Below are positions 15,608-24,903 of a DNA stretch of 33,286 bases, in pieces (positions within the stretch are counted from its first letter, which is position 1; each line of letters opens with the position of its first letter). The notes under the pieces were generated by a model that made no database searches, was not told the DNA's origin, and saw nothing but the letters and a program-made list of their open reading frames with translations. Source of the DNA: Thoreauomyces humboldtii (Eukaryota; Chytridiomycota; Chytridiomycetes; Spizellomycetales; Powellomycetaceae). The stretch lies in contig JADGJA010000177.1 of NCBI GenBank assembly GCA_027596035.1, forward strand, positions 1 to 33,286. Reading direction: 5' to 3'. Position numbers and translations under genes: made by a program.

Positions 15608-16224
15608 GGAGGATTTGGTCCAAACGAATAAAGTTTATTGATTGCTTCGAAGACAGCTGTTTAAGGCTGGTTTAAGGGAAAATTAGTGTAACCTTTTTCT
15701 TGCTGCGGTGATCAGCGCGGGATATACGAAAGATCACTGCAGCCTCCAACTTCTGGGATAAAGCTGTGGGAAAGGTTCGGGTGGCAACCTCGTTGTGTCA
15801 CCCGCTGGGTTGCGAGGCGTAACTGCCAGACGTCAGCGCTATTTCGGGCCATCGACGGCACGCAAGGATTAAATATGGCTCGCTATGAAATCCGTGGGTA
15901 GAGCTCGGACAGGGATCGTCATCTCAAGCCACAATACGAAATCTTGGTCGATATCGAAGGTCATAGCATGCCTTCGAGCCTTCGAGAGTGGTCAGGATGG
16001 AGCTGTCCAAAACCGCCCATGCTGAAGTGAAGCGCAGCGATTCCGTCCAGCCAGCAAATACGTTACTGTCAGAGGTAGCGCTTACAGGGAGCTTATGGTC
16101 GGCCACATCAAGATCGGGGAATGCTCTAAAGTATTTGTATTTGTATGGACAGGTGTACAGTATGTTGCGCATCTACGAAAGATGGGAATGCTCCCGACCC
16201 GGCCGGGAAGCAACCGGTGCTGAT
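15608..16224. other. Intergenic region between membrane and secreted protein genes
   Basis: About 620 bp between two minus-strand genes. It contains the 3' flank of the secreted protein gene and the promoter of the membrane protein gene. No exon, RNA gene or repeat could be supported. Confidence 0.5.
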
Positions 16225-16741
16225 CTACTCGGTGCAGGTGAAGTGGCTCTCCCAGCCGATTAGCCGAATACCAGAACACTGTAAAGTGTGCTTGGCGAAC
16301 TTGCAGATGGTCTTGCTGTGAATGTGTCCATGTGTAAGTCATCAGGGAGCCTTGCATGGATAGACGGCAGCAACCCACATACCTCAGCTTGGCGAAAGGA
16401 AGAACTTCGACGCAAAGGGATGACTCTTTGATGCAGTTGCCGCAACTGGCAACGACCGAGGCAAAGTTCTTGGTGGCCACAAGCGAAGCGCACTTAGGAA
16501 TCATGCTGTTGGGACACTGTCCACGGGCAAGCAGGTGGGCAGGGACAGGGGTTTCGCCGTACAAGGAGTCAGCTGTGCCGTTGCGGGATGCGGAGAGGTA
16601 TTCGTCATAGAGCTCCGAGAGCTGCTGGGAAGCGGCGGGAGGCTGCTTGGCGAGCTCGAAGGCCGTAGGTCCGGGAGAGGCTGTAGCCATGGCGGCGGTG
16701 CTGAGAACAGCAGCGAGAACGAAAGACTTGACTGCAACCAT
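16225..16741 (-). CDS. Small secreted cysteine-rich protein
   Basis: Exons complement(16383..16741, 16225..16315), intron GTATGT...TTCACAG (67 nt, phase 2), give 149 residues. The N-terminus MVAVKSFVLAAVLSTAAMA is a clear signal peptide, probably cut before or near SPGPTAF. A polar pro-region of roughly 50 residues follows, with one NGT glycosylation sequon (SASRNGTADS). The C-terminal half carries eight cysteines, in GQCPNSMIPKCA, ASCGNCIKESSLCVEV, SKTICKF, LQCSG and FTCTE. The even number suggests four disulfides. Unspliced reading would lose the last three cysteines, which supports the intron. A TATAAAAG box lies about 97 bp upstream of the ATG. Size, signal peptide and cysteine content fit the loose class of small secreted fungal proteins that includes candidate effectors; no specific family or role is recognized. 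Confidence 0.78.
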
Positions 16742-17328
16742 TTTGTTGTTATGGAGAGGAGTTTGTAAGGAGTGGATGGAGAGGAAGGAAGCGATGTAGA
16801 GCTGATGGTGAGCAGGATGGGTGTGATGCTAGCTGGCCTTTTATAAAACTTCCGAGTTGCTCATTTGACGTCTCGTAGGAGCTCGAGGCATGGATGTACA
16901 CGTAGTATTGGATCGTAGGTCTGACCGCTATGCCGCTCGGGGTCCAGCGGCAGAAATTTCCTATGAGCGTTCGACAGCGGTGTTGCGGTTCGGGCCCTTC
17001 GTCCTCTTCGTCGAGATGAGGAGTCGGGGATGTGACTCGCAGCCTCATTCAGATAGCATCGCAGCTTCATTCACCTCGAAGAAGACTCGGTGCACCTTGG
17101 GCTTGGGGAACCTGGGATATCAAGCATTACGTATTGCTTTCCTTTTCGCCGCGGAAATCACGCAGCTAGTCGTCAACGAGATCCTTTTCCTCTCGTTGAC
17201 CTTTAGCGAATACATCGCCATCCTGTAACAAGCAATAGGGGCGGTAGAAACAAAAGAAGAGAGGTTTCAGTTTTTCAGTTTCAAGGGATCGAGGTCTGGT
17301 TTGAGAGGATTCTGCAGTGATGGGCATC
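16742..17328. other. Upstream region of the secreted protein gene
   Basis: About 590 bp with no supported gene. The part next to 16741 is the secreted protein promoter with a TATA box. The plus-strand open frame at 16890-17228 has no recognizable domain and overlaps this promoter, so I treat it as chance. Confidence 0.5.
16838..16845 (-). promoter_or_regulatory. TATA box of the secreted protein gene
   Basis: TATAAAAG on the minus strand, about 97 bp upstream of the ATG at 16741. Sequence and spacing suit a fungal core promoter of a strongly expressed or inducible gene. Confidence 0.6.
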
Positions 17329-17528
17329 CTAGAGAGCGCGCTGCACGAAGCCCATCACTTTTGAGCAGGACGAAGCTCTCAAAGGCTGCACTCTCTGATT
17401 AGCCAACTCTGCCTGTTCCCGGGCCCTGAATGGGGAGCGCTGCACGAAGCCCATCACCTTTGAGCGGGACGAAGCTCTCGAAGGCTGCCTCCCATTCATT
17501 GCCCCACCGGGGCCAGTTGAATCCTCTC
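17303..17528. repeat. 226-bp block with a 52-bp direct repeat between inverted 10-mers
   Basis: Copies at 17338-17389 and 17437-17488 are 52 bp long and differ at three positions, all transitions (C/T or G/A). The start-to-start distance is 99 bp. The block is bounded by a perfect inverted repeat, GAGAGGATTC at 17303-17312 and GAATCCTCTC at 17519-17528. It overlaps the 3' half of a putative minus-strand gene, where the repeat encodes a duplicated peptide. Confidence 0.85.
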
Positions 17529-17745
17529 GCAAAGCAGCAGCAAGTGGTCATACCTTGATATGTTTTGTGGTTGGCGCGAAGGTATCGATCCCACGATCGA
17601 GCCGGCTGATCCAATCATTGAAAGTTTGATTGTAGAGCTCGGAATCCGGTATGTTATGCCTCAAATGGTGAAAGAAAGCAGAAGTCGTGAAGGAGTTCTT
17701 TTCCAGCGACTCTATGAAGGTTTTGATGGGGTCTCGGTCCGCCAT
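17329..17745 (-). CDS. Hypothetical protein with duplicated C-terminal peptide (low confidence)
   Basis: Exon 1 complement(17554..17745) encodes 64 residues starting MADRDPIKTFIESLEKN. A GTATGA donor and a GGCAG acceptor define a 69-nt intron of normal size for this genome. Exon 2 (17329..17484) stays in frame for 51 residues and ends at TAG. The total is 115 residues. The second exon contains two copies of P-(S/L)-RASS-(R/C)-SKVMGFVQR, which arise from the 52-bp DNA repeat. Of the three differences between copies, two change residues and one is silent in this frame. There is no signal peptide, membrane segment or known domain. Exon 1 looks protein-like (mixed polar and aromatic composition), but exon 2 could simply be 3' sequence caught by a fortuitous splice. 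It may also be a fragment of a larger or decayed gene. Confidence 0.35.
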
Positions 17746-18146
17746 TGTGTGGGTACGAACGATGGGAAGAGAGAGAAAAGGGGAAAGAAACGTGAACTTG
17801 TACGAGTAGACGCGTCCTTCAAGAATCCGGTCGTTTCATCCCTTTTCTCGCTCGAGCTCCTAGATTCAGCAAGAACACAGAGAAGCATAGCGTTATTGCC
17901 TCTCACAGCAGCTATGCGCAAGAGGGGTGGCGCCAGATATAGAAGGACGTCCCTCATAAAGTTGTCGGCTAGTCATCCTTGGTCCTCAAGAGGGCCACCG
18001 CTCTCGCCGCTTCGTTCGTCAGGGTGGGAACCCACCCCAAGAGAAGCATTACTTAAGGACAGCAATTTATTGTAGGAGCGCACCTACAACAAGCGATACT
18101 ACAAGTCATCGACCCCCATCAGAAATCTGGGGCTTTGTTCAGTTTC
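17746..18146. other. Intergenic region
   Basis: About 400 bp between two minus-strand putative genes. A perfect short palindrome GGGTGGG-AA-CCCACCC lies at 18022-18037, but without a T-tract or known motif. Open frames on both strands show no family features. Confidence 0.45.
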
Positions 18147-19093
18147 TCCTCGGCGAACGGCGGAAGCGATTCATCAGCTGGTTCCCCTCGCAGCCTTTTC
18201 TGATTTTTAAATTTCTCCCCCAATTGTTCGATCCGCCGCTTCGAATCATTGGCGTGTACACGTAGAATTTCCTCATATTGGTCAGCCATCTCCGGCATCT
18301 GAGCAATCTTTATGGAAGCTAGAACGTCCTCCTGTTCCTCCCTTCCACCCCTACCCCGGTGTTTCCAATCCGCGAGATTTTCTCATCCGCCGACGGACCT
18401 ATAGTTCGCCAACGAGTAGAGATCCAGGAACCCGAACCTGCTGTCCACGGGATGCGGCTGATGGTTATGATGATGGTGATGATGATGAAGATGATGATGA
18501 TCATCAGGCGACGACCTCATGGCAGGGAACACCAGGTCAGGGAGATCGCGATCCTCGTACGGGATGGAGCGGGTTCGCTGGTTCTCGGTCGTCGACCGTC
18601 GTGGTGGTGGTGAGGACGAGGTCGTCCGTTGCGTGGGGTCATCGAGGTCCTGTCGGTGATGAAAGGAACGACTGTGTTGCTGGTCGTGCGTGAACGATGA
18701 ATGGGCCCCTGCGATGGATGCGACCGAGTGCAAAGTGGCGTGCTCGGAGGACGACGGACCGGCTGTCGAATGGTTGAGGGGGAGGGGGCAGCGGAGCCTG
18801 GTTTCGTGTGATGGATGAGTGCCGTATGCTCTGCCAGTCGGGATTGGGATTGAAAGCATCGGTACGACCCGCATCAGCCCTTCGTTCGACGCATGATGAA
18901 TCCAAGAAGATAAAAGTAAGATCGTTGCAGACCCACTTACACTTTGAGACAGGGCTGTAGGCGTAGGCGCCTGGTTAGGTCGAGGCAGAAGCTGCCAGGA
19001 GGGTTTCCCGTTAGGCGTTCGGTTTGGCAGTTCGAGAAGAGTGGGTTTTGCGTTGTTCGGGAATAACACTGTTCTGCTCAAGCTGCGATGCAT
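18147..19093 (-). CDS. Hypothetical Ser/Pro/His-rich protein with charged helical C-terminus (exons tentative)
   Basis: Coding character is visible in pieces. A first exon from 19093 contains LLELPNRTPNGKPSWQLLP and ends at a GTAAGT donor (GT at about 18952). A later stretch contains RTRSIPYEDRDLPDLVF and a histidine tract of about 11 His encoded by CAT/CAC. The final exon, below about 18350, contains QMPEMADQYEEILRVHANDS and KRRIEQLGEKFKNQK, likely an amphipathic helix or short coiled coil, and ends at TGA 18147-18149. A 48-nt intron (GTCCGT...GGGTAG) would join the last two in phase, and an 88-nt intron ending near 18699 would join the middle frames; both are short of proof. The start at 19093 lies only 66 bp after the upstream gene's TAG and overlaps its apparent read-through extension, so the true start may be further in. 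No domain is recognized. Confidence 0.42.
18458..18504 (-). repeat. CAT/CAC repeat encoding polyhistidine
   Basis: On the minus strand this is a nearly uninterrupted run of CAT and CAC codons with single Leu and Asn codons, inside the Ser/Pro/His-rich hypothetical gene. Read on the plus strand it is a GAT/ATG-rich microsatellite. Confidence 0.75.
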
Positions 19094-19158
19094 GTGGCAG
19101 CAGCTTGCTTGATGACTGCGCTCATCTCAGGACTTGCACAATCCTCGGGCGAATCGCC

Positions 19159-20095
19159 CTACTCATCCTTCAACGTCAGATCCGCCCCCGCACCGACGAG
19201 CATCCGAACGATCTCCTCGTTCTCCACCACCACGCCTATGGAAAAAGGTGTTTTTGTCAGCGACCCCATGTGGACGCAGGTGTGTTGCTGGTGCGAAGGG
19301 GAAGACCGAACCTAGATGCAAGGCGGTCTGTCCTTCGTCATCGCGAGCGTTCACGTTGCTGCCGCGTGCCAGCAGCTTTTTCGTGAGCTCTGCATGGCCT
19401 CGATCCGCTGCCCAGTGCAGAAGGGACATGCCCTGAGCATCCGTTGCGTCGATCTGACTCGCATCGGAGGCCAGTCGTTGCATGACCTGGTCGACCCGGC
19501 CTTCCTCCACCCAGTCCCATATCGTCTTTTCTGACTCCCTGGATGGAAACGGCACATCAACAAACGCTCAAACACTTGAATAGACGACGCCAGTTTCTGG
19601 CTCTTACTCGAGAGAGTGCCGCGGAGTCCGCGGAGTCGCAAGAGTACTGACGGTTATCCCGCCTTGATGATCACCCTGTTCTCCCTTGAACGTAGCGCTG
19701 GGTCAGCGTTTCTCTGTTGCTGGTGGCTCATGCCGAACGACTTGTATATACCGATCGAGGAGCGGTATTCGTGTTGAACGCACCGGGAGTCCACCCAGCC
19801 TCCCTTCTGGCGAGTTCAACGTATCTCCGCATGGCTTCCTCTCGCGACGTTTCCGTCTCTGCGGTCCATGCATCCCACTGGAAAGCGAAGCAGAGCGCAG
19901 TGAGCGGGGGGCTCGATTCCGTGGAGCTGGACTTGGAAGCGTTGTTAGCGGGTGTCGTGGCGCAGGCGCGCAAGCGAAGTTGAGGAAAATAGTTAAGAGG
20001 TGCCGCAAGCTCTTTTGCCGCTGTATGCAATTGCGTTGGATGTCTTCCTCGGGTAGGGACATACCGGTACGGCAGATGTTCCTGGCGAAGCCCAT
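19159..20095 (-). CDS. Acyl-CoA-binding domain / ankyrin-repeat protein (ACBD6-like), partly unresolved
   Basis: The ankyrin part is firm: exons complement(19312..19538) and (19159..19235), joined in phase across GTTCGG...CCATAG, encode two or three repeats with SLLHWAADRGHAELTKKLLA, GQTALHL|GVVVENEEIVR and MLVGAGADLTLKDE. Upstream, an exon opening at TTTCCAG|TGG (about 19898) encodes WDAWTAETETSREEAMRRY then VELARREAGW, the diagnostic second half of an acyl-CoA-binding domain. This order matches ACBD6, which binds long-chain acyl-CoA. The first half is not clean: AAKELAAPLNYFPQ is present, but the Y-x-L-(Y/F)-K-Q-A-T ligand block is not found in any frame. Exons between 19539 and 19830 are also unresolved. 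The chosen start, 20095 (MGFARN), is a guess. The frame ends at TAG 19159-19161, yet GDSPEDCASPEM follows in the same frame to TGA at 19078. The gene may be decaying, misassembled or read through. Confidence 0.6.
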
Positions 20096-20295
20096 GGGTA
20101 GCGCATGGGAGCAGCAATGTCAAATGTCAAATGTCCGGCAGTCCCCTTCAGACACTCGCCGACTTTTCGTTTTGACATCGTTGCTTCAGGCTTCAATTCA
20201 ACACACGGCGTACAAAGCTGCTTGATACAACTCAGCGGAGCAAAAGCGCCGCATAGGTTATCCATAGCACTCGGCTGAGACGCTATATACTGGTC
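20096..20295. promoter_or_regulatory. Putative bidirectional promoter region
   Basis: About 200 bp separate the presumed start of the ACBD6-like gene (-) and the WDR61 start (+). Two head-to-tail CAAATGT heptamers at 20121-20134, preceded by CAATGT, are the only conspicuous repeat. The boundaries are approximate because both starts are inferred. Confidence 0.4.
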
Positions 20296-21685
20296 ATGGT
20301 GAGGCATGCTGTCACGCGTCCTCGCCCAAAGATCACCTGCGAAACTGATCTGTTCCATCTCCCCACACAGTACTCCCGGATAAAACGCATCGAGAATGGT
20401 ACGAGACATGATTTACTAGGGCTTGCAAGGAGAAGATGATTTTCTAATCAGCCGGTTGAACAACATTAGCGCATGAGGACGGAATCTGGTCGGTCGCGTG
20501 GAGCAAGCGAGGGAATCGTATCGTGACGGGTTCGGTCGACGACACCATCAAAGTCTGGTATGCTACGATCTCTGAAGGCATTAAAAGGGAGACGTTGCCG
20601 GGAAGAGATGCTTACTCCCGGGGCTTTGCCTAAATACAGGTCGGGAGATACATTAGAGGAAACGCGGTTGCTCGAGGGCCATCAACTCGGAGTGCTCTCC
20701 GTCGATATATCACCGGACGGCACTAGTATGACTGTTCCTCAGGTTGAGCTACAAGAAACAGTACATCTGACTTCCGAAACTCTTTTCCAGCCGCCGTATC
20801 AACCTCGTTAGACAGTCAGATCCGATTCTGGGATCTGGTGCACCACACGAAGACAGAGGAACGGACCATCGAAGCCGGACCTGTGGAGGCCTGGACGGGT
20901 GCCTACTCTCCTGACGGACGACACGTGGCGACGGGGACTCACATGGGCAACATCAACATCTGGTCCACGGAGGATCGGAAGAAGGAACGGACGCTGGAGA
21001 CGCGGGGAAAGTTCATCATGTCCGTCGCGTACAGTCCGAACGGACTGCTTTTGGCGTGTGGAGCGGAAAATGGGGCCGTGCATGTGTTTGATGTGCCAAC
21101 CGGGAGGTTGCTGCATAGCTTGCAAGGTGAGTTGGTAACGAGCCTGATATTTTGGCACCTCGGGACTGATCGCTGTCTATATCTCCAGGACACTCCATGT
21201 GCGTGCGAACAATGACTTTCTCTCCCGATTCCGCTTTGCTTCTCACGGGGTCCGATGACAAGAGGATAAACGTCTACGACGTGTGAGTTATAAGATTGGC
21301 CAAGCACAGAATCAGCAAGAGTTTCGCATTGATATGCTGTTGCACTCCTTTAGGCATCATGCGAACTGCCTCTCCAGTCTTGCTGGACATCAGTCATGGG
21401 TACTTTCATTATCCTTTAGCCCAGATACCGCCCACTTTGCATCGGGGTAAGAATCTGACTACCACACGTATCTGGACAGTCGCAAATTTGTCTTACATGC
21501 ATCGCTCTGCGCTTGTCAGATCAAGTGACAAGCTGGCCAAGATTTGGGATGTCAAAGCGAGGCAGTGCATTCACACTTTCAACGATCACGACGATCAGGT
21601 TTGGGGCGTGGCTTACAGCGACGACGGGACGCGACTCGCGACGGTTTCTGAAGACCGAAGCATGAACGTCTACCAAACCGGATAG
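20296..21685 (+). CDS. WD40 protein, WDR61/Ski8 family
   Basis: Seven exons, 20296..20398, 20470..20557, 20640..20725, 20791..21126, 21189..21282, 21354..21446, 21520..21685, all in phase, give 321 residues (human WDR61: 305). Seven WD40 blades can be read, beginning with [18 protein letters not shown] and [11 protein letters not shown]. They continue through [94 protein letters not shown] and [20 protein letters not shown]. This wording is specific to WDR61/Ski8. Family members scaffold the Ski complex, which feeds mRNA to the cytoplasmic exosome, and in several eukaryotes also join the Paf1 complex; fission yeast Rec14 acts in meiotic recombination. The start is the least certain part: the ATG at 20296 adds about 25 residues before the conserved region, and an acceptor-like CCACACAG at 20363-20370 could mark an upstream intron instead. 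Confidence 0.93.
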
Positions 21686-21982
21686 CGGGCAGACGCAGGG
21701 CGCACCCTCCCAACTATCATTTTTATTGTGACGTGGGTCCTCTAATGGAACCTATCTGTTACCAGACCCACGGAGCCGTGATTAAGTTTGCGTGCCTGTC
21801 CGCCCAGCTCATTGGACGATCTTATCGGTGCTCCCGGCCTCTATACTAATGCTTGATGTCCCTCGCTGCGTTGGCAGCCCCCACGTTTGCACCGCGTCCT
21901 AGGCGAAGATGACTCAACTGCGCGGCGCCCGCCCCTTTCTCCATGTCACCCTGCTCCACCTAGCCATCTAACACTTCCCACC
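21686..21982. other. Convergent 3' flanks
   Basis: About 300 bp between the WDR61 stop (+) and the carrier stop (-). I see nothing beyond expected 3' UTR sequence. Confidence 0.5.
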
Positions 21983-23226
21983 CTATGTAGATTTGCTGAT
22001 GGCTGCCTTGACGGCCGCGGCGTCTTCATCGATCATGCGGCTGATCATGGGGATGAGTTGCTGTGCGACCGTGAAGCTGAAGACGAGCTTGGGGCCCACG
22101 ACAAGGATCTTTGGAGTCAACCCCTGGTGGAGATGTTGAAGCGTTAATACGGAGTATCTTCGGCACCAGAGTGAAAAAGTGGGCAAAGGGATGCACGAAC
22201 CTTGAAGAAGGAGCCCAAGCCCTCCTTTGCCAGCATGTTCTTGACGATGGTCCATCCTCCTTCTGCTTGCTCTCGAGACCTGGCCTGGATGCGGGTCTTG
22301 ATCACGTCAAGCTAATCGACAGATGGAAACAAACAAACATGAGCCCTCCAATCGCTTCGAGATACCGCAACGACGGTTCCTCCCTGGGTGACCGACCGCA
22401 ACACTTGCTCACTCACCGGTGCCGAGATGGTGATGCTCGCAACAGCGCCAGCGATGGAAGCGGCAAAGTTCTGGAGGAACGTGGCCTTGCCGTAATCCTC
22501 CAGCTTGAAGATGTGCTCCTTCGTGAGGGCGGCTCCGCCGAACAGGGCGAAGCTCCCTGGCGCGTTCCGGGCCGCGGTCCACGTGGCTCCCCGGTAAAGT
22601 CCCCATCCTTCCTTCCTGACGATCTGGAACGCGTTCAGTCCCGCGTAGGCCTGAGCGTTGGTCTGCATCTTGATCTTGAGGGCGTCGAGAGGCAGCAGGA
22701 CGATCTCTCCGATTCCCACGAACGATCCGGCGGTGGCGTGCATCATGGTCTTTGAGTGACGGTCTCCGAACAGGGACTGGAAGGTGGACTTGTAGTTCTT
22801 GTTGAGGAAGTCGTTGACGTAGGGCTGACCGCCGAACTTGTACATGCGCTGCATGACCTTGTAACCGGCCGCGAAACCGAGTCCGGGGAACAACGAGATG
22901 TATTTCGAAAAGGTTCCCTTCGTCGCCGCGTCCTTGAAGATGACCTGGTTCATGACCGCCATGCTCTCAGAGAAAGGAAGACCAGTGACCTGGGATGCAG
23001 CGAAGTAAGAATTCCGTCCAGAAAGCATGAGCAACTCGTTGCTTCTGAGGTTGTCTCCAAGAGCTTTTGGTCATTCGTTGGGCACCTTCTTCTGGGAGTT
23101 CATGAGACGCTTTGCGACCGTATCGACGGGGTGGAAGCCCAGAAGTTCCAGGATTCCGGCCGAGCCGGAACCAATAAGCCGGGCGGTAGCAGAGTCCTTG
23201 CTGTTTCCTGAAGGTGGTGGTGACAT
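21983..23226 (-). CDS. GGC1: Mitochondrial GTP/GDP carrier (Ggc1/Yhm1 type)
   Basis: Exons complement(23086..23226, 22417..22989, 22201..22311, 21983..22123) join in phase 0 throughout, giving 321 residues, normal for the mitochondrial carrier family. The three family signatures P-x-(D/E)-x-x-(K/R) are visible: FHPVDTVAKR, LLPLDALKIK and SAPLDVIKTR. Each follows or opens one of three repeats of two membrane helices. Specific similarity to yeast Ggc1 is strong in LFPGLGFAAGYKVMQRMYKF, GGQPYVNDFLNKNYK, WTAARNAPGSFALFGG and FFKGLTPKILVVGPKLVFSF. Ggc1 imports GTP and exports GDP across the inner membrane to support mitochondrial nucleic acid and protein synthesis, and it affects iron homeostasis in yeast. 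The C-terminal tail is longer than in yeast and ends AAISKST. Intron 1 starts with GTGCCC, a weaker donor, but the protein alignment requires the join. Confidence 0.94.
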
Positions 23227-23648
23227 GTCTGACGGGGGAAGGGTTGAGTTGAGGCAGCAGGGATCTACAATGGGGGGAAAAGAAGGTGTGCGAAGACGGA
23301 ACGGAACGGGGGCAGAGAGAGAGAGAGATGGCCCTTCGGCGATTAGCCTCATCAGCTTGCACCGCCACCACCACACCGACACATTGCGCAGCAAGATCAA
23401 AAACTCTGATTCGTGTTTCAGGCCCGCCTTCGTGCCCTGCAAGACTCTACTAGTACAAGTCCTTTTCCAAAGTTTCGTCAACTCGCCTGCTCTCGAGGAT
23501 AAATGGCTTAGACAACGTGGAAGAGCAACGCAGATGGTATAACTTATTAAAAGGAGGGTAGTACAGTTTATGTACACAAAAAAAAAAGGGATGCCAGCCA
23601 GCTGACTCGACGAATGAAGTCCTGGTGAGTCCGTGTACAGTAGGGTTC
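23227..23648. other. Promoter region of the GTP/GDP carrier
   Basis: About 420 bp between the Vps62-like stop (23649) and the carrier start (23226). It contains a short AG microsatellite near 23314-23327 and an A-run near 23577. The long minus-strand open frame here is mostly a 5' extension of the carrier's first exon and lacks support. Confidence 0.5.
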
Positions 23649-24903
23649 TCAAGAAAGCTTGTTGTGATGATGGATGGCCTCGACACTGTCGACAGACGTT
23701 TCGATCACGCAGGCAGATCCACTGGTCTTCTCACAGATGTCAACGCGAAGGAGGTTCTTTTGAACAGGGCCGGTGGGCCCATTGACGTAGTGATACTATG
23801 AGAAAAAAGAGATTCAGCGTCATGGCCCCGTGTCCCGAAAGCATGAAAGTTTAGGCTTACCTGGCCCGCAAAGCCGTATTGGCGAGGATCGCTGTTGGGA
23901 TACTGCTTGTCTCCCCAGTTTCCAGCCCACTGCAACCAGCTGACGTCCTTGTCGGGGGTGTCGTGGGTCGCTTGGAAGCCATCCGCGGCGCTGTAGCAGT
24001 ATCCGCGATAGTTCTGCGATGCGTCCACCATGATGGCGGATGACGCATCGGACGTGTAGTCTGCGAGGACTCCCAGAGGAAGGGAGTAGGGGTGTTTCCC
24101 ATTGTTTCCGTTGGTGGGGTAGTTTGCGTGGGATCCGACAGCGACATAGGTGATGGGCTTCTGGCTGTTGGCATCGAGCTCCACGATGCTGAAATCGACT
24201 GCGGTTCCGGCATCGTGTTCCGAGAAGTACATTTGGGTAGGCGTTCCGCTCTCAAAACGAATGGCAGTGTATTCCCAGTCGCCAACGTGATTTCCGTAAT
24301 TTCGGCCAAGCCTAGGAAGATGGATTTCCAAGGTGAGCGCTCTCGTAAGTGCATGGTGAGGATGGTCGGCCAACTGTTCTCACACTTTGGGTCCATGGTT
24401 GTAGGCGTAGAAGAACATGTAGTAGGCAATTAAGCTGCCGTCCGCCTGGTTCACCGTGATGATTGAGATCGGAGCGCCGGACCGTTCGGTTCCATCTGCA
24501 GGTTTTCCGACAGGGGATTGCAGCCAGACAGGGTTGGTCTGTGGGTCGTCGTCGCTCGTGAGCCAGATCACTCCAGATGGGTAATCGTTCAGGTTGCCGC
24601 CGGTAATCGGCGTAGGTCCAGCGAGCGTTGTGCCGGTGTTGTCCTTTACGGTTACATGGTTTAGAAAGTCGCCGGCGGGATCGGCCAGGAAGTTGCCTTC
24701 GCCGGATTGCAAATAGAGCATGGGAGCTGAGAGACGGGTTTTATATGAGTTCCAACATTGTCGAAAGGATATGTGAGAGACATCAACTCACCATAAGTCA
24801 GGACGTAATCAGGAAGCGCCCCGCAGACAGGAGCAGCATCGTCCTTGCGGACAGGGGCAGCGCTAGCGAGCGCGAACGCAGCGACTAGGAAGGCGTAACG
24901 CAT
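23649..24903 (-). CDS. Secreted Vps62-related protein
   Basis: Exons complement(24792..24903, 24384..24726, 23861..24311, 23649..23795) join in phase and give 350 residues. The N-terminus MRYAFLVAAFALASAAPV is a signal peptide. The body matches the Vps62 family found in fungi and plants: APMLYLQSGEGNFLADP, GVIWLTSDDDPQTNPVWL, SLIAYYMFFYAYNHGPK, then NHVGDWEYTAIRFESG, PITYVAVGSHANYPTNG, WGDKQYPNSDPRQYGFAGQ and YHYVNGPTGPVQKNLLR. The HVGDWE and GSHANY blocks are the strongest family markers. Yeast Vps62 was found in vacuolar sorting screens, but biochemical function is not established; several fungal members appear to be extracellular. A TATA-like CATAAAAG lies about 82 bp upstream. The last exon carries two cysteines, and the tail ends EAIHHHNKLS. 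No catalytic residues can be asserted. Confidence 0.9.

Noticed and set aside
18022..18037. Perfect palindrome GGGTGGG-AA-CCCACCC as a possible terminator or operator.
   Set aside because: Fungal genes do not use hairpin terminators, the loop is too short for a stable hairpin, and no known motif matches.
17560..18075. 171-codon plus-strand frame.
   Set aside because: It overlaps the more protein-like minus-strand exon at 17554-17745, has no domain, and becomes low-complexity and basic downstream.
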